From Dendrophyllia cribrosa (Eukaryota; Cnidaria; Anthozoa; Scleractinia; Dendrophylliidae), in NCBI GenBank assembly GCA_024195265.1, contig JAJLRJ010000010.1, positions 8,173,667-8,237,666 on the forward strand: a DNA stretch of 64,000 nt. Direction: 5' to 3'. Position numbers and translations under genes: made by a program. Below are positions 52,801-55,768 of the stretch, one piece after another. Position 1 is the first letter of the stretch. Each line of letters begins with the position of its first letter. The notes under the pieces are model-generated. The model saw only the letters and a program-made list of their open reading frames with translations. It was not told the origin of the DNA and ran no database searches.

Positions 52801-55050
52801 GTTGGCTTTGGGGCATTGGAGACTGGAATGATTTCTGCTCATGAAGAGGGATTCCCCAGAGATTTGACCTTGGAATTTGGGAAATTGATCAAATTCTTTG
52901 TGCTAAAATTTAGCAGAAGTAGTTGATAATAAGCGATCCTAGGCCACTTTCAATTAACCCCAAATTTTCACACAATTTGGCACATTTTTCTTTCCTCAAT
53001 CATTCGCTAAAAATCACCAGTTCCAACCAATTCTAACTTAAGTGTAATTCAACACAACTTTATCTTTTCTGTTCAGTTCTAACAACTTCCCAATTCGTTG
53101 AAATTAAGGGGAAGTGGGTTTTGGTTATTTGTGTGAAAATTTGGGGTTAATTGAAAGTGGCCTAGGATCGCTTATTATCAACTACTGAAGGTCTCTTATA
53201 TTTTTAGGCAGTAGATTCCATAACTTAGCGCCAATGTATCTAATTGAATGTTTGCCATGTGTAATCGTATTAAATCTAGGCATGGCGAACTCCTTGTTTC
53301 TCAATGAATATTTGGTGTCCTGCATTTGGAAAAGGTCTGCAATGTTTTTCGGACAAATGTTGTTTTTTGTCTTATACATAAGAACAGTCATATTCTGCAA
53401 CCGTCTGTTACGCGGGGTGCACAGATTAGCCATACTCAATAATTTATCATAACTTGATGATCTGTCGCAGTAAATAGCTCTGAGTGCTCTTTCTTGTACA
53501 CGCTCTAATTTTCTACTGTCGTTAGCACGACAGAAGTGCCAAACAAGGTGCGAATAAGTTAAGTAGGGAAGAATAGTTAAATAATTGTAGCTTAGTACCA
53601 GTGGCTATTAGATTTCTGAGTCGCATAAGGACTCCTACACGGTAACTGCTTTTCTTATAGATTATACTAATATGCTCATCAAAACGAAGGTGCCTATCTA
53701 TTGATACCCCAAGTAATTCCAAGCAGTCAGTAGATGCTACAGCTTTATCGTCGATAACTATATTGATATTGTTGTCTAGTTTGCTACCAAGCATGAGGAC
53801 TCTATACTTGTCAAAATTTCCTTTAAGGAAGTTAGAAGTATACCACTCCGAAGCATCTATAGCCGGGCTTTGTGTAAGATTATCATTAGCAATCTCTATG
53901 TCACTGCTCATAGCATAAAACTGATGATCATCTGCATACATGTTAAGGTTTACATCAATATTATAAGTGAGATCGTTCTGGTAAATGTTCCACAAAAGTG
54001 GCCCAAATGCTGATCCTTGAGGGCATCCCCTGGACACTATTTTCCAGTCACTTACTGCTGGACCCAATTTGACTCTACAATAACGATCTGTAACATAAGA
54101 GTCAAATAATTTGACACTTTTGTCGCTTACATCGTAAGCTTCAATTTTGCTAACATGAGAGATTGGTACAAGGGATCAAAAGCCTTACTCATATCGGTGG
54201 AGAGGACTCCAACAATTTTGCGTTCGTCCAAAGCTTTTTTCCAATTCTCAATATTAAAGCGACAGAAGGGCAGTTTCGCAACTATTACTTTTCCTGTATG
54301 CAGTTAGTTTATCACTAAACCTACTCTCAAAACTATGGCTTAATTCAGTTTACTAAGTAGCTGTTCAAAGACTTTATTAACTGTAACTTTTGAGTCCTAA
54401 AGTCCTAAAATAAACAGTAGATATAAAAAATGCAGAACCTAGTAGCAAATACTATTGCACTTTCGTTCACGATTAAATTTTTGTGTGTTATTATTATTAT
54501 TCACAAATCTGTTAATTATGGTCTAGCTATTAATTAAACTCATATGAATATAGCAAACAACAAAAAGGACAAAGAGGTTTCTGTCCGTTATATACTGTCC
54601 GTTAAATATCAGGTAATTCACAAAAGAATTATTTTGTGAATTACCTGATTGTTCAAACGTCGAATTACGGCTGAACTTCATACGTCGCGATCTGCCTCTA
54701 CTTTTTCTTCATCAATTTACAAAGGCACAAACTTTATGACGTGAAAACACATTCGAGAAAATTCCAGTTCAGTGAAAAATAGCTTGAACGAATGCTGCAT
54801 ATTCTCGCCACGAATTACACATACCGTTTTAGACATATTAGAATCTTACATCTGTGTGTGAAACAAACCGTTGATGTACCGTTATGAATACCAAATGTTC
54901 AAATACTAAAATTATCCGGTGTGAATTGTTTAGACTCTTTGGGTAACAATCTACAACTAATCAGTTGTTGTTTTCCTATCAATCCAACTTACCTCCTCTG
55001 TTGAAACCAACGAACATCAAGAAGATGAAAATGCTTAAGGTTCTCTGCAT
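31817..55050 (-). CDS. Small single-pass membrane protein gene B with ITIM-like tail (four exons)
   Basis: Exon 1 (55050 down to 54993) encodes a signal peptide MQRTLSIFIFLMFVGFNRG and ends at gtaagt, phase 1. Exon 2 (32907 down to 32848, 60 nt, phase 1/1) gives a short Cys-containing ectodomain (VCAERTCNDSFLC). Exon 3 (32713 down to 32617, 97 nt, phase 1 to 2) gives a transmembrane helix with basic KINKVQKR after it. Exon 4 (31988 down to 31817) gives the tail with ITYMPV, which fits the ITIM pattern. All joins keep frame. The mature ectodomain would be only about 20 residues. Linking exon 1 to the rest requires a 22-kb intron that contains a satellite array, a LINE and the Polinton, so this link is the weakest part. 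The last 15 or so codons come from a dispersed repeat. Confidence 0.5.
32206..32440. repeat. Inverted repeat in the last intron of gene B
   Basis: Arms of about 60 bp (TGGACAGCTGTTTCGACC and inverse GGTCGAAACAGCTGTCCA). The long minus ORF through this area is an artefact of reading across introns and the repeat. Confidence 0.65.
33410..34610 (+). repeat. Main 106-bp satellite array, about 11 copies
   Basis: Well-conserved tandem units of 106 bp; measured between successive starts of the GTCTGTGGATGAAATCC segment the period is 106. Some units lack a few bases at GTACAAGTGGTTC. It adjoins the LINE 3' tail at 34618. Confidence 0.9.
34618..34942 (-). pseudogene. 3' end of the LINE interrupted by the Polinton
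   Basis: On the minus strand this resumes the LINE reading (LPALSVFRRR, a stop, then KLDLNSLLADAHC) that breaks off at 53193. It ends in an AAATA/AAGTA microsatellite tail (34618-34665), the usual short-repeat 3' end of CR1/L2 elements. Confidence 0.65.
34943..34948. other. Left target-site duplication GAAGGT
   Basis: GAAGGT directly precedes the element and recurs at 53187-53192. Six-bp duplications are the signature of the Polinton integrase. Confidence 0.9.
34949..35217. repeat. Left terminal palindrome (hairpin) of the Polinton
   Basis: Perfect 58-bp arms (34949-35006 and 35160-35217) enclose a 153-bp centre. Inside the centre a smaller stem can form at 35116-35145 (ACTTCCCAATT against AATTAAGGGGAAGT). 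The same 269 bp stand at the right end in the same orientation, with one mismatch (C versus A in the CTAAAAATCCCCAG segment). Confidence 0.95.
35218..35271. repeat. Inner terminal inverted repeat (D-like), left
   Basis: These 54 bp are inverted at 52864-52917 with two mismatches. They begin with the near-palindrome TCTGCTAAAATTTAGCA next to the hairpin, a possible recognition or nicking site. Its first 14 bases recur at 47328 in the iteron region. Confidence 0.85.
35366..35935 (+). CDS. VLTF3-like late transcription factor candidate
   Basis: 189 residues. After an acidic N-terminus (MFDSEDEDEE) comes a helical domain whose pattern resembles the C-terminal part of poxvirus and NCLDV late transcription factor 3: a KKVREFVKASKW helix, a KKFLNFNQVLFSLLKKNGF helix, then LPSRRAEQEKI and a closing FKKNKWK. 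The zinc finger usual in VLTF3 is not seen. Such factors activate late viral promoters. It overlaps the next ORF by 14 nt and is the first gene inside the left terminus. A very short upstream ORF (ATG at 35298) precedes it. The match is by eye and distant; a generic DNA-binding role is the alternative. Confidence 0.45.
   Translation: MFDSEDEDEEIDDTPEIIQETFTTTWHSHKNLRLEHFKDVIRKNQGKNQIPLKDLEFYQKEILSQIPLHEITRKKVREFVKASKWKKVNGNDHEIFNHITNHDGNDYEHLEKFLIDDFKYFSLAYDDLHLKRKKFLNFNQVLFSLLKKNGFNPNEDDFKLLVLPSRRAEQEKIIQTIFKKNKWKENGSQ
35922..36194 (+). CDS. Small acidic coiled-coil protein
   Basis: 90 residues, very acidic (runs of Glu, Ser and Asp over residues 1-50), then a helix with heptad-like Leu/Phe spacing from about residue 52 to 88 ending LKEKK. 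The start overlaps the previous gene by 14 nt, suggesting co-expression. The family is not recognised; it could be an activation-domain-like partner of the VLTF3-like protein, which is inference. Confidence 0.6.
   Translation: MEASDHENCSTCSEEEERSSDETPTTSDEEFIVSDSEMEEAEQNEEEEDTVELLFESFVNLQEEHKILKNEFQKQSCLLWEIHQGLKEKK
36259..37287 (-). CDS. Polinton integrase (RVE) with C-terminal chromodomain
   Basis: 342 residues, DDE-type integrase that joins element ends to host DNA. Catalytic acids are visible: D65 in IWAADLVEM, D126 in LWTDKGSEF and E160 in SSVIERWNK. A C-terminal chromodomain (about residues 300-342, IEKVIRRD, then ALVKWKGYP, then SWVPLSDVENL) could steer insertion to modified histones. 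The lead ANELHQPIRRRFPKR is typical of Polinton integrases. The proposed ATG overlaps the end of the phospholipase gene by 85 nt and lacks the TAAAATG motif seen at other starts. The 3' end faces the acidic protein gene convergently. Confidence 0.93.
   Translation of the reverse strand: MGTCFGKKHNQRKTKTGSRSPKKREKILSEGWTQNLANELHQPIRRRFPKRRVISYGIDNIWAADLVEMGKFSKWNKGIRYLLMVIDVFSKFGFIHPLKNKRGQTVADAFQSIFAKARKPKMLWTDKGSEFFNGTMKDLLDKNGIKLYTTENEEKSSVIERWNKTMKEKLFRMFSANNNTIFFDKLDRLVDQYNNTYHSSIKMSPAEASKQKNETKVFANLFGDMIYAKHNPAKFKVDDRVRISKYKRKIFDKGFTPNWTEEIFVIDEVLNTNPPTYRLVDLLGEKITGSFYEAELQKTTQSVFRIEKVIRRDQKKKKALVKWKGYPNKFNSWVPLSDVENL
37203..37981 (-). CDS. Phospholipase A2-like virion protein in two overlapping frames
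   Basis: Frame 1 starts at 37981 (AATTAAAAATG, two bases after the protease stop) and runs 52 codons to TAA at 37823; it carries a zinc-ribbon-like part with CASCG. Frame 2, in the -1 frame, is open from 37853 to the stop at 37203 and has no ATG before the enzyme domain. That domain shows the parvovirus-VP1/secreted PLA2 signature: a calcium loop (PGHNFTGPYNPLD) and the His-Asp dyad (MQHDVDYTIC). Such enzymes open endosomal membranes during entry. The frames meet at GGGAAAC (37826-37832) with a stem-loop 7 nt further on, so programmed frameshifting is possible; a simple 1-nt mutation is the alternative. Confidence 0.8.
37800..37832 (-). promoter_or_regulatory. Candidate -1 ribosomal frameshift signal
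   Basis: On the minus strand: heptamer GGGAAAC in the correct phase (G GGA AAC, directly before TAA), a 7-nt spacer, then GCCCTCAC-AAG-GTGGGGGC, an 8-bp stem with one G-U pair (37800-37818). Slipping back one base enters exactly the frame of the PLA2 domain. Confidence 0.6.
37984..38454 (-). CDS. Adenovirus-type cysteine protease (Ulp1-like maturation protease)
   Basis: 156 residues from the first ATG (MKPKFVIKPLSN). The catalytic His is in GTHWVCC, the acid in WYFDSFG and the Cys in VLCGYYCLYFLH, in the order of the adenain family, which cleaves capsid precursors. The frame is open further upstream (to 38706) without an ATG, with repeated ELADQK segments; that part overlaps a different-frame ORF. 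Between the His motif and the FDSFG motif a GRFAPSRFAPS insertion is encoded by two GAGCGAAGCG repeats. The stop codon is part of the TAAAAATG that starts the PLA2 gene. Confidence 0.9.
   Translation of the reverse strand: MKPKFVIKPLSNIDLLNWIKYLKIPNFKGIFARDEAMPRKHSPCIINLDSLKNAGTHWVCCVPGRFAPSRFAPSHDKKFLWYFDSFGMGYPLEFKSSKPVIWNSSQYQNINSVLCGYYCLYFLHQWSQGKDFYDILQPFSLTDTMQNEKFIKDYFN
38468..38722 (-). CDS. Small basic Gly/Pro-rich ORF
   Basis: 84 codons from an ATG that overlaps the end of the upstream gene. It is basic, with tandem KGAPRVGRP repeats (from 33-bp DNA repeats), then RPPPFIGSW. It ends 13 nt before the protease ATG. It may be a real small virion protein or the N-terminal part of the protease region read in another frame. 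I do not recognise it. Confidence 0.35.
   Translation of the reverse strand: MVKNLFGKGAPRVGRPKGKGAPRVGRPKGSGATSGKGAPRLGTPWARPPPFIGSWRNSVGMGGKNQKRAKDFCWGQTARSPRFH
38716..39306 (-). CDS. Membrane-active minor virion protein candidate (pX/pVI-like)
   Basis: 196 residues from the second ATG (ATTAAAAATGAC context; the annotated frame opens 15 nt earlier). The N-terminal half is polar and basic (YHPFKVNLSEGQKQKLGRAF). The middle has a Gly/Ala/Leu-rich amphipathic to hydrophobic stretch (GGSLFSAVIPLVKTLVPTLG, then GLASEGASQ), and there are GG pairs that could be protease cleavage sites. It lies between the capsid and protease genes, as expected of a structural protein. Assignment is by general likeness only. 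Confidence 0.6.
   Translation of the reverse strand: MTTYHPFKVNLSEGQKQKLGRAFRTNMPITLRLGRNQTSGSDELMLTTTQINKISKAASLGKGVEVKITKAQIRKVMKQGGSLFSAVIPLVKTLVPTLGKTLGLSALAGLASEGASQVVKSISGKGAGQVGGFLIPQNKIQKLIDNKHLLTNKQKQDILIALQSGGQVVVKPSTKQSGGALGTILASIGSHLLLTW
39330..40616 (-). CDS. Major capsid protein candidate (double jelly-roll)
   Basis: 428 residues, starting MAFRSNEYLQRNELVRFQ in a CTATCAAAATG context. It is beta-rich and Asn-rich, with IPLNRFSFFEELED and LVPMQLQFEI in the first half and a similar beta-rich second half, as expected for the hexon-like fold that builds Polinton capsids. It is the longest of the structural genes in this cluster and stands next to the penton, small virion protein and protease genes. 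It is somewhat shorter than many Polinton capsid proteins. No break was seen. Fold prediction would settle the call. Confidence 0.75.
   Translation of the reverse strand: MAFRSNEYLQRNELVRFQLDDVIRAPANGQAQTKNGYKFTINDRSAFYDWHNAYFEVQFQLQKIADGAGYAAADRITVINGSHSLIKHMVIRSAGKIVYEPDNLHKVTFVKNLLEYSDDFSRSVAKNSFWYLDVNATTAANNTGFEARRLQTQAVRDNGTGGAKDVNCIIPLNRFSFFEELEDRMLVPMQLQFEINLQQDSELIHMANGVDPGRVVINRFLLWVPRLTPKDSLYDKFVSSFLKESQWKYLREIYDQSPPAQSSGFFQISASIDNVKHIFVWLKRAAPPNDDPAEDNPYLFDTFKLNAANANSSLSTCRLEYGNGVFYPETDYDTESKVRIFNDVMAYAMRKNDFNTGTQLNLANFQSLFSLIYFDLSYQAEKPTRDPKQLIFRYTLNANAAAAFNVHAVVLYEETAKIDKVGNELVIA
40631..41032 (-). CDS. Small basic amphipathic virion protein (pVI/pX-like)
   Basis: 133 residues, basic. 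Residues about 30-75 form an amphipathic, Lys-rich helix region (IFKPLKKMAGPAMKGILKKV), followed by a Pro/Ser/Arg tail. It probably binds DNA or disrupts membranes inside the capsid. Its ATG shares TAAAATG with the stop codon of the penton gene. Identification is by character and position. Confidence 0.6.
   Translation of the reverse strand: MKAYEFSRVYHPKLGKFVYKHKGTGIIFDSIFKPLKKMAGPAMKGILKKVAKPFAKKALDAGISHAGEKVGKMAVEKSGDLIMKKLGNMRIGKPSASRKPQSRPSLPASRPVKQPQKESATDILNRLISGQGI
41034..41792 (-). pseudogene. Penton (minor capsid, single jelly-roll) candidate with one nonsense codon
   Basis: The reading frame runs from ATG at 41792 (ACATAAAATGG, fused to the stop of the upstream gene) to the stop at 41034, interrupted once by TAA at 41390-41388. 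Both sides stay in one frame. The first part has LDPNEQYVVGLKRI and FSSDGGKTFSDIAFPAGVWG; the second part has DMLNIHCDLTNDSLVDGEE and IRIYITDG. This beta-rich protein sits upstream of the capsid gene as penton proteins do in Polintons. The single change leaves the rest intact, so the loss of function is probably recent unless read-through occurs. Confidence 0.75.
41794..42774 (-). CDS. Structural protein with two PPxY motifs (pVI-like functional candidate)
   Basis: 326 residues from ATG at 42774 (CTTAAAATGAG; the frame opens further upstream but this start has the shared motif). An acidic linker carries NPPSYAE (115-118) and APPEYED (129-132), both PPxY motifs of the kind that recruit Nedd4-type ubiquitin ligases; adenovirus pVI has PPSY. 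The C-terminal third is basic then hydrophobic (LEVIIGSILAGNTNLAIRNTG). It starts the minus-strand capsid cluster, divergent from the ATPase gene. The exact family is unknown to me. Confidence 0.65.
   Translation of the reverse strand: MSLLKWNEMAKSKSALGKKINFVHDVITQKKLGEETSQTGLAKMFRPITAKLDEVVASNLRQPSLPIRRRKQVVGEKPGIDYYPEVDPFEEMDVGGLFDDEIVSPQAAKQIPANPPSYAEIAVDESDAPPEYEDESPDYALAPGDEQEYETDANKLMNEMNIDNYKIVDMMLNDPEVSPTKKKNYLEKTVLPAARHKRSQLNGYKTFWTKLANRGQITAEQKEIKHAGIDRFRRALNAYITFYDNKAETFQGSGIKTRRKKGGSVRFFSNPKELLKKLEVIIGSILAGNTNLAIRNTGVGILDLLLKESVINKSQHEKLFKNYFKT
42775..42856. promoter_or_regulatory. 82-bp divergent promoter region
   Basis: It separates the minus-strand PPxY protein gene (CTTAAAATG) from the plus-strand ATPase gene (AATAAAATG). 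Both starts carry the shared motif, so two outward promoters are likely. Confidence 0.5.
42857..43489 (+). CDS. Genome-packaging ATPase (FtsK/HerA, A32-like)
   Basis: 210 residues. Walker A GPSGSGKT at 33-40, Walker B KLVVFDDF at 106-113, and the sensor-like SVIYLSQSYFQTPKDIRLN from about 135. This is the pattern of the poxvirus A32/PRD1-type ATPases that pump DNA into capsids. The ATG at 42857 is preferred over an upstream TTG because eukaryotic translation needs ATG and the AAATAAAATG motif is present. The stop codon overlaps the motif of the next gene (TAAAATG). Confidence 0.92.
   Translation: MKIPNYDCHDPITNFRQLQPFMPDRTFRMLICGPSGSGKTNVLLDMILRLLFYDKIFLYAKNLDQAKYQHLMKTFHPISKEVGYDIIEASQDEIIPVSELSGENQKLVVFDDFVCEKNQKPLVDYFIQGRHKNCSVIYLSQSYFQTPKDIRLNCSHLCIFEFPSNKEQTAICRENNIKKEDYLKATRDPFSFLYVDKPRKFMAKNFDERL
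43491..45302 (+). CDS. Fibre-like attachment protein candidate
   Basis: 603 residues from ATG at 43491. It begins with a collagen-like patch (GGRDGRDGLPG), then repeats of the phage tail-fibre type: MENRKLVNVAEGTGNADAV, then MTGDLDLRGKKL, then MTGELDMGGEKLVGLPD with SKQYVD. A beta-rich C-terminal half may be the receptor-binding head (about 350-603). Such repeats form trimeric beta-spirals in phage and adenovirus fibres. It is between the ATPase and a membrane protein gene. The role in attachment is inferred. Confidence 0.6.
   Translation: MSYSNGLLSETTSTSHGGRDGRDGLPGVGFKLTSTGDYDMENRKLVNVAEGTGNADAVTKHQVDTLDRSVETKLIQLRADSLQVDGSSHMTGDLDLRGKKLILPGEIDMDRKLITNLDTDENQDLSAVNMVTLKKYHPNAPAHTHEVTKDIDLKGLFHITQSKQQTYEDLSANYNNLISYDDAKNVFVSRKETFPMETSLDMGTNFIFNVKDPTAIDQAANKKYVDTAVSGLAANKLSLSGGTMTGELDMGGEKLVGLPDPKTSNEATSKQYVDTQLNNKTVALAVELIKTETDLKKYVNESHISSTSHLKDEFRYLMEDVGESSSEHNMTVTGITDFASSPHHFNKKAYDLKITKDVFNEYSGRLGFHMLKLPEGEYTICIEFFPASMTGVSVDVVSTSLNINQQSTKKFSNYSRSIIHMHKWQISPPEYIYLDLKWQGTASSAVQGPANLIIYGVKGSQSDVPSSVYDAPFVYENQRMVMQTDIDMNNHQLIGNKSYFFLSGFMEDPATYIKFNGDDDDLLIPIKCKLKSVFAEILNKNYRIYPAITLEIEKRNFTSTTTGRKQKIPINLPLNEFDTIQVRPFIQGDSVKFNYRVCLLFEV
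45305..45784 (+). CDS. Membrane protein with helix-2TM-helix layout
   Basis: 159 residues. A charged N-terminal helix (EEIKQFYRFYHKRFWCLKRA), two closely spaced hydrophobic segments (about 50-85, LASSALVAIGAIAGG and PVILGVISGAGLVV), then a long helical C-terminus. The layout recalls SLATT-type 2TM proteins, but I cannot show homology. Start context TCTAAAAATG, two bases after the fibre stop. It converges with the multi-HTH gene. Confidence 0.55.
   Translation: MKTDIFNFNHIDPNIGEEKLEEIKQFYRFYHKRFWCLKRAHKHFKRMNLFVNLASSALVAIGAIAGGVTMNPVILGVISGAGLVVKAGNEMKNYANKIEMTKFAFTTYEKTLTDLRFALRSAIFDRNEFLSAMEAIDGIVIDLGLDLEKFERKYDLLFE
45814..47097 (-). CDS. Multi-HTH, proline-rich regulatory protein candidate
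   Basis: 427 residues from ATG at 47097 (CTATCAAAATG; the frame opens further up without a motif). Three similar helix-turn-helix plus beta-hairpin modules: SSQAALARFMKFTPKYLNKA, then MSEMAQWIGVTRQAIYASF, then VAAATKELGIDSGTIRNALK, each followed by a basic/aromatic strand. A proline-rich linker (about 200-275, PIPQPRK repeats) leads to a helical charged part and a C-terminal domain with WKRILVIFNEFTPWEDD. It is probably DNA-binding. The iteron arrays lie directly upstream, so it may bind them. Confidence 0.55.
   Translation of the reverse strand: MWVLIDAFSKERLGERFSSQAALARFMKFTPKYLNKAINEGKNVFTLQGREVRVANQTQDRLAVHDSPNGPPLKTFETMSEMAQWIGVTRQAIYASFNRFCNYEGRYVKKDGKKFFLSRTFEKGPLADPWLEDETPTPKKIQSIPIRISSSSTTTTIFPSVAAATKELGIDSGTIRNALKSGRNSFTRRSDGEKFKVEKVEKPTPPSLPPKPVPQPRRKTPPPLQPRCPPIPQPRKPKPPIPQPRKKPPIPQPPIPQQQDQIPSPEEEVSREMQALSFNDWSKLSTKEQKEYNERRGKEIDENIARIEEKEEKEWIIKEQVSRDKLLKNWKRILVIFNEFTPWEDDSVDRLAGENDKQVIFNLDSFDYGVVKNYEDFAQFFHERCYGSFPSEEDFNYYLPQGQWRFSVNQYPWPSEENWKRILFIKN
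47228..47320. repeat. Iteron array 1 (22-bp unit)
   Basis: Four and a half copies of ATGACAACCTCTACAGTGAC-AA starting at 47228, 47250, 47274 (partial), 47291 and 47313 (partial), in a non-coding gap upstream of the multi-HTH gene. Confidence 0.85.
47328..47341 (+). other. Copy of the terminal D-like motif
   Basis: TCTGCTAAAATTTA is identical to the first 14 bases of the inner terminal repeat (35218). It lies between the two iteron arrays, linking this region to the element ends. Confidence 0.6.
47455..47564. repeat. Iteron array 2 (22-bp unit)
   Basis: Units start at 47455, 47477 (diverged), 47519 (partial), 47536 and 47558 (partial), same orientation and sequence as array 1. The A-rich tract 47385-47430 lies between. 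This is a replication origin or regulatory region candidate. Confidence 0.85.
47591..48214 (-). CDS. Protein with acidic C-terminal tail, possible ssDNA-binding protein
   Basis: 207 residues from ATG at 48214 (AAGAAAATG). It is beta-rich and basic at the start (KLQLKLRTKFKIF, then FSLGINLPEE) and ends in an acidic tail (DEYEDRNEDEDEV). A beta-rich body plus acidic tail is usual for single-strand DNA-binding proteins of replication modules, but no homology is claimed. It overlaps the upstream gene by 11 nt and is followed by the iterons. Confidence 0.45.
   Translation of the reverse strand: MNPEKVSVSKIILEDPQKRTSGKISYCLLPCSLDDKKLQLKLRTKFKIFAHEGDSFSLGINLPEENIPFFHKLEARLRSAAMKKQPEVKKLSPSFAKFHAEDFILLKTDKSEQEKIFAKIYPSKIPKTDFSCRFWELTNGKKKPILRQKELISMPLFGQVVFSVKHLFCGNVKSITAIVDEVLVEEMVQTASAFDEYEDRNEDEDEV
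48204..48512 (-). CDS. Small hypothetical protein with HTH-like start
   Basis: 102 residues from ATG at 48512 (TATAAAATG). It begins FIIDGQDYYSVRDVKILLAE, similar to the DGEDFFTAEEI segment of the neighbouring HTH gene. The rest is helical. It overlaps the next gene by 11 nt. Function unknown. Confidence 0.55.
   Translation of the reverse strand: MNKEKLFIIDGQDYYSVRDVKILLAEIKNHATRIHPSLHKACGLTEEEIAWMKGVEMEMNFQKAVDMVTGFLSVKNEKDRQFMEKWILEINDFFSLRQENES
48536..49027 (-). CDS. Two-module HTH DNA-binding protein candidate
   Basis: 163 residues from ATG at 49027 (TTTAAAATG). Module 1 FFTFKEASEQTGLPSKTIMR is followed by a basic hairpin; module 2 FFTAEEIQERFGLSRTVFFN by a similar hairpin. The modules resemble those in the 427-residue protein at 45814-47097. 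It is divergent from the polymerase gene, from which it is separated by 36 bp. Confidence 0.55.
   Translation of the reverse strand: MKFSIQEEGKDKQTFFTFKEASEQTGLPSKTIMRVLKSGNIKYFRRADKKTFWIQEEEESPFIQIDGEDFFTAEEIQERFGLSRTVFFNQLCKKKTHFLDSTEKSHEVTWTSPRLEKFLDLMKEKAMVEKVLHFRSRKGIPKMDSDKKSAINKFVDQTCQATF
49028..49063. promoter_or_regulatory. 36-bp bidirectional promoter candidate
   Basis: The whole gap between two divergent ATGs. ATTTTAAAT at the left and ATTTAAAATG at the right make it nearly symmetrical at the edges around an A/T- and C-rich core. Confidence 0.5.
49064..52831 (+). pseudogene. Protein-primed type family B DNA polymerase with one in-frame TGA
   Basis: The frame of 1255 codons is open except for TGA at 51266-51268. 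Exonuclease motifs: YADFES (D451, E453), NYDAH (D598), LYLKTD (D754). A Cys/His cluster RDHCHFTGKFRGAAHKSC starts at 560. Polymerase motifs: A YLDANNLYG (D850), B KLMNNSVFG (from K990), C YTDTDS (D1089, D1091). The N-terminus has an SAP-like segment (about 5-35). All catalytic motifs of both activities are present. The TGA lies between Exo II and Exo III; a one-base change from TGG is the simple explanation. TTTAAAATG context at the start. This enzyme would replicate the element. Confidence 0.92.
52864..52917. repeat. Inner terminal inverted repeat (D-like), right
   Basis: Reverse complement of 35218-35271 with two mismatches. It starts 32 bp after the polymerase stop codon. Confidence 0.85.
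52918..53186. repeat. Right terminal palindrome (hairpin) of the Polinton
   Basis: Same 269 bp as 34949-35217 in the same plus-strand orientation, with one mismatch. Because the flanking 54 bp are inverted, the 153-bp centre is in the opposite state to the left end relative to the element interior. Confidence 0.95.
53187..53192. other. Right target-site duplication GAAGGT
   Basis: Matches 34943-34948 exactly. Confidence 0.9.
53193..54350 (-). pseudogene. LINE (CR1/L2-like) reverse transcriptase, split by the Polinton
   Basis: The minus strand encodes reverse transcriptase motifs: LSTDMSKAFD (motif A, about 54200), RGCPQGSAFGPLLWN (motif B), NMYADDHQFY (motif C), and the C-terminal YIGAKLWNLLPKNIRDL, where the reading stops at the Polinton edge. 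It continues at 34942. There are frameshifts around 54110-54180 and 53450-53590, and the 5' part is missing, so it is a dead copy. Confidence 0.85.
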
Positions 55051-55480
55051 CTTGATGTCGCACTGATGTTAATTCGAGTATTAACGACCCGCGCAAATGT
55101 TGTGTTCCAACGGTCGTCCTAGCGATTGTGAAAATCGAACTACCTCAGCGTTGGGATTTAATCATTTTAACGTTGTAGAATAATCAAGATGGCTTGACTT
55201 TTGAAGCATAAAATTTATGTTCTCTATCCTTTGAAAAGTGAACAATAGACATTAGGGATTAGCTTATGCGTGGGAAACAAAAAAAACATGCCACAATTCT
55301 TACACGAAATTTTCACCAAATAAAATTGTTTTGTTTTCTATATTTTTAGATGAATGACCTAACAAAAGGATTTTTTGTCGTGTTGCCAAAGATGTGTGAT
55401 TCAACAATGCGAAATGTGATTTGAAAGATCCACCACGAAGCTATTTTTATATTCTTTATTGTTTGCTAAATGTATCTTTC
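55051..55480. other. Upstream region of gene B, no other gene
   Basis: A+T-rich sequence upstream of the signal-peptide exon of gene B; likely 5' UTR and promoter. No clear element could be assigned. Confidence 0.35.
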
Positions 55481-55494
55481 ACGTAATGCCTTAG

Positions 55495-55768
55495 GGCCTG
55501 GTCGCACTACAGTAAAAAAAGGAATAGCCCGTGTAAAATTAGCCTGCGAAAACAGACGTCATTTCGCGGCGCCACCACTGGGGTCTCCGCGAAACAGACG
55601 TCGTTTCGCAGGGGCCCCAGTGGTGGCGCCGCGAAACGACAACTGTTTTCTCAGGCTAGTGTAAAATGACATAAAAACAAAAACATTCCACAAAAAGCGT
55701 ATCCCACCGGAGCGGTTTCTTTTGTTTTCCTCGATTTTTGTTTTTGACTGTAGTGCGACCAGGTCCTT
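55495..55768. mobile_element. MITE with a nested inverted repeat
   Basis: Outer ends GGGCCTGGTCGCACTACAGT and ACTGTAGTGCGACCAGGTCC are inverted, with TTAG on both sides. Inside, 55543-55660 is a second inverted repeat (AGCCTGCGAAAACAG and CTGTTTTCTCAGGCT) with a GGCGCCACCACTGGGG centre pair. Confidence 0.7.

Larger units (their letters stand above)
34949..53186. mobile_element. Polinton/Maverick (adintovirus-like) element, 18,238 bp
   Basis: Defined by 323-bp terminal repeats, a 6-bp target duplication and the diagnostic gene set: integrase, PolB, packaging ATPase, adenovirus-type protease and capsid proteins. About seventeen genes lie on both strands with little spacing. Coding decay is limited to two in-frame stops, and the repeats differ at about three positions, so the insertion looks recent. 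It lies within a LINE, itself beside a satellite array. Confidence 0.95.
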
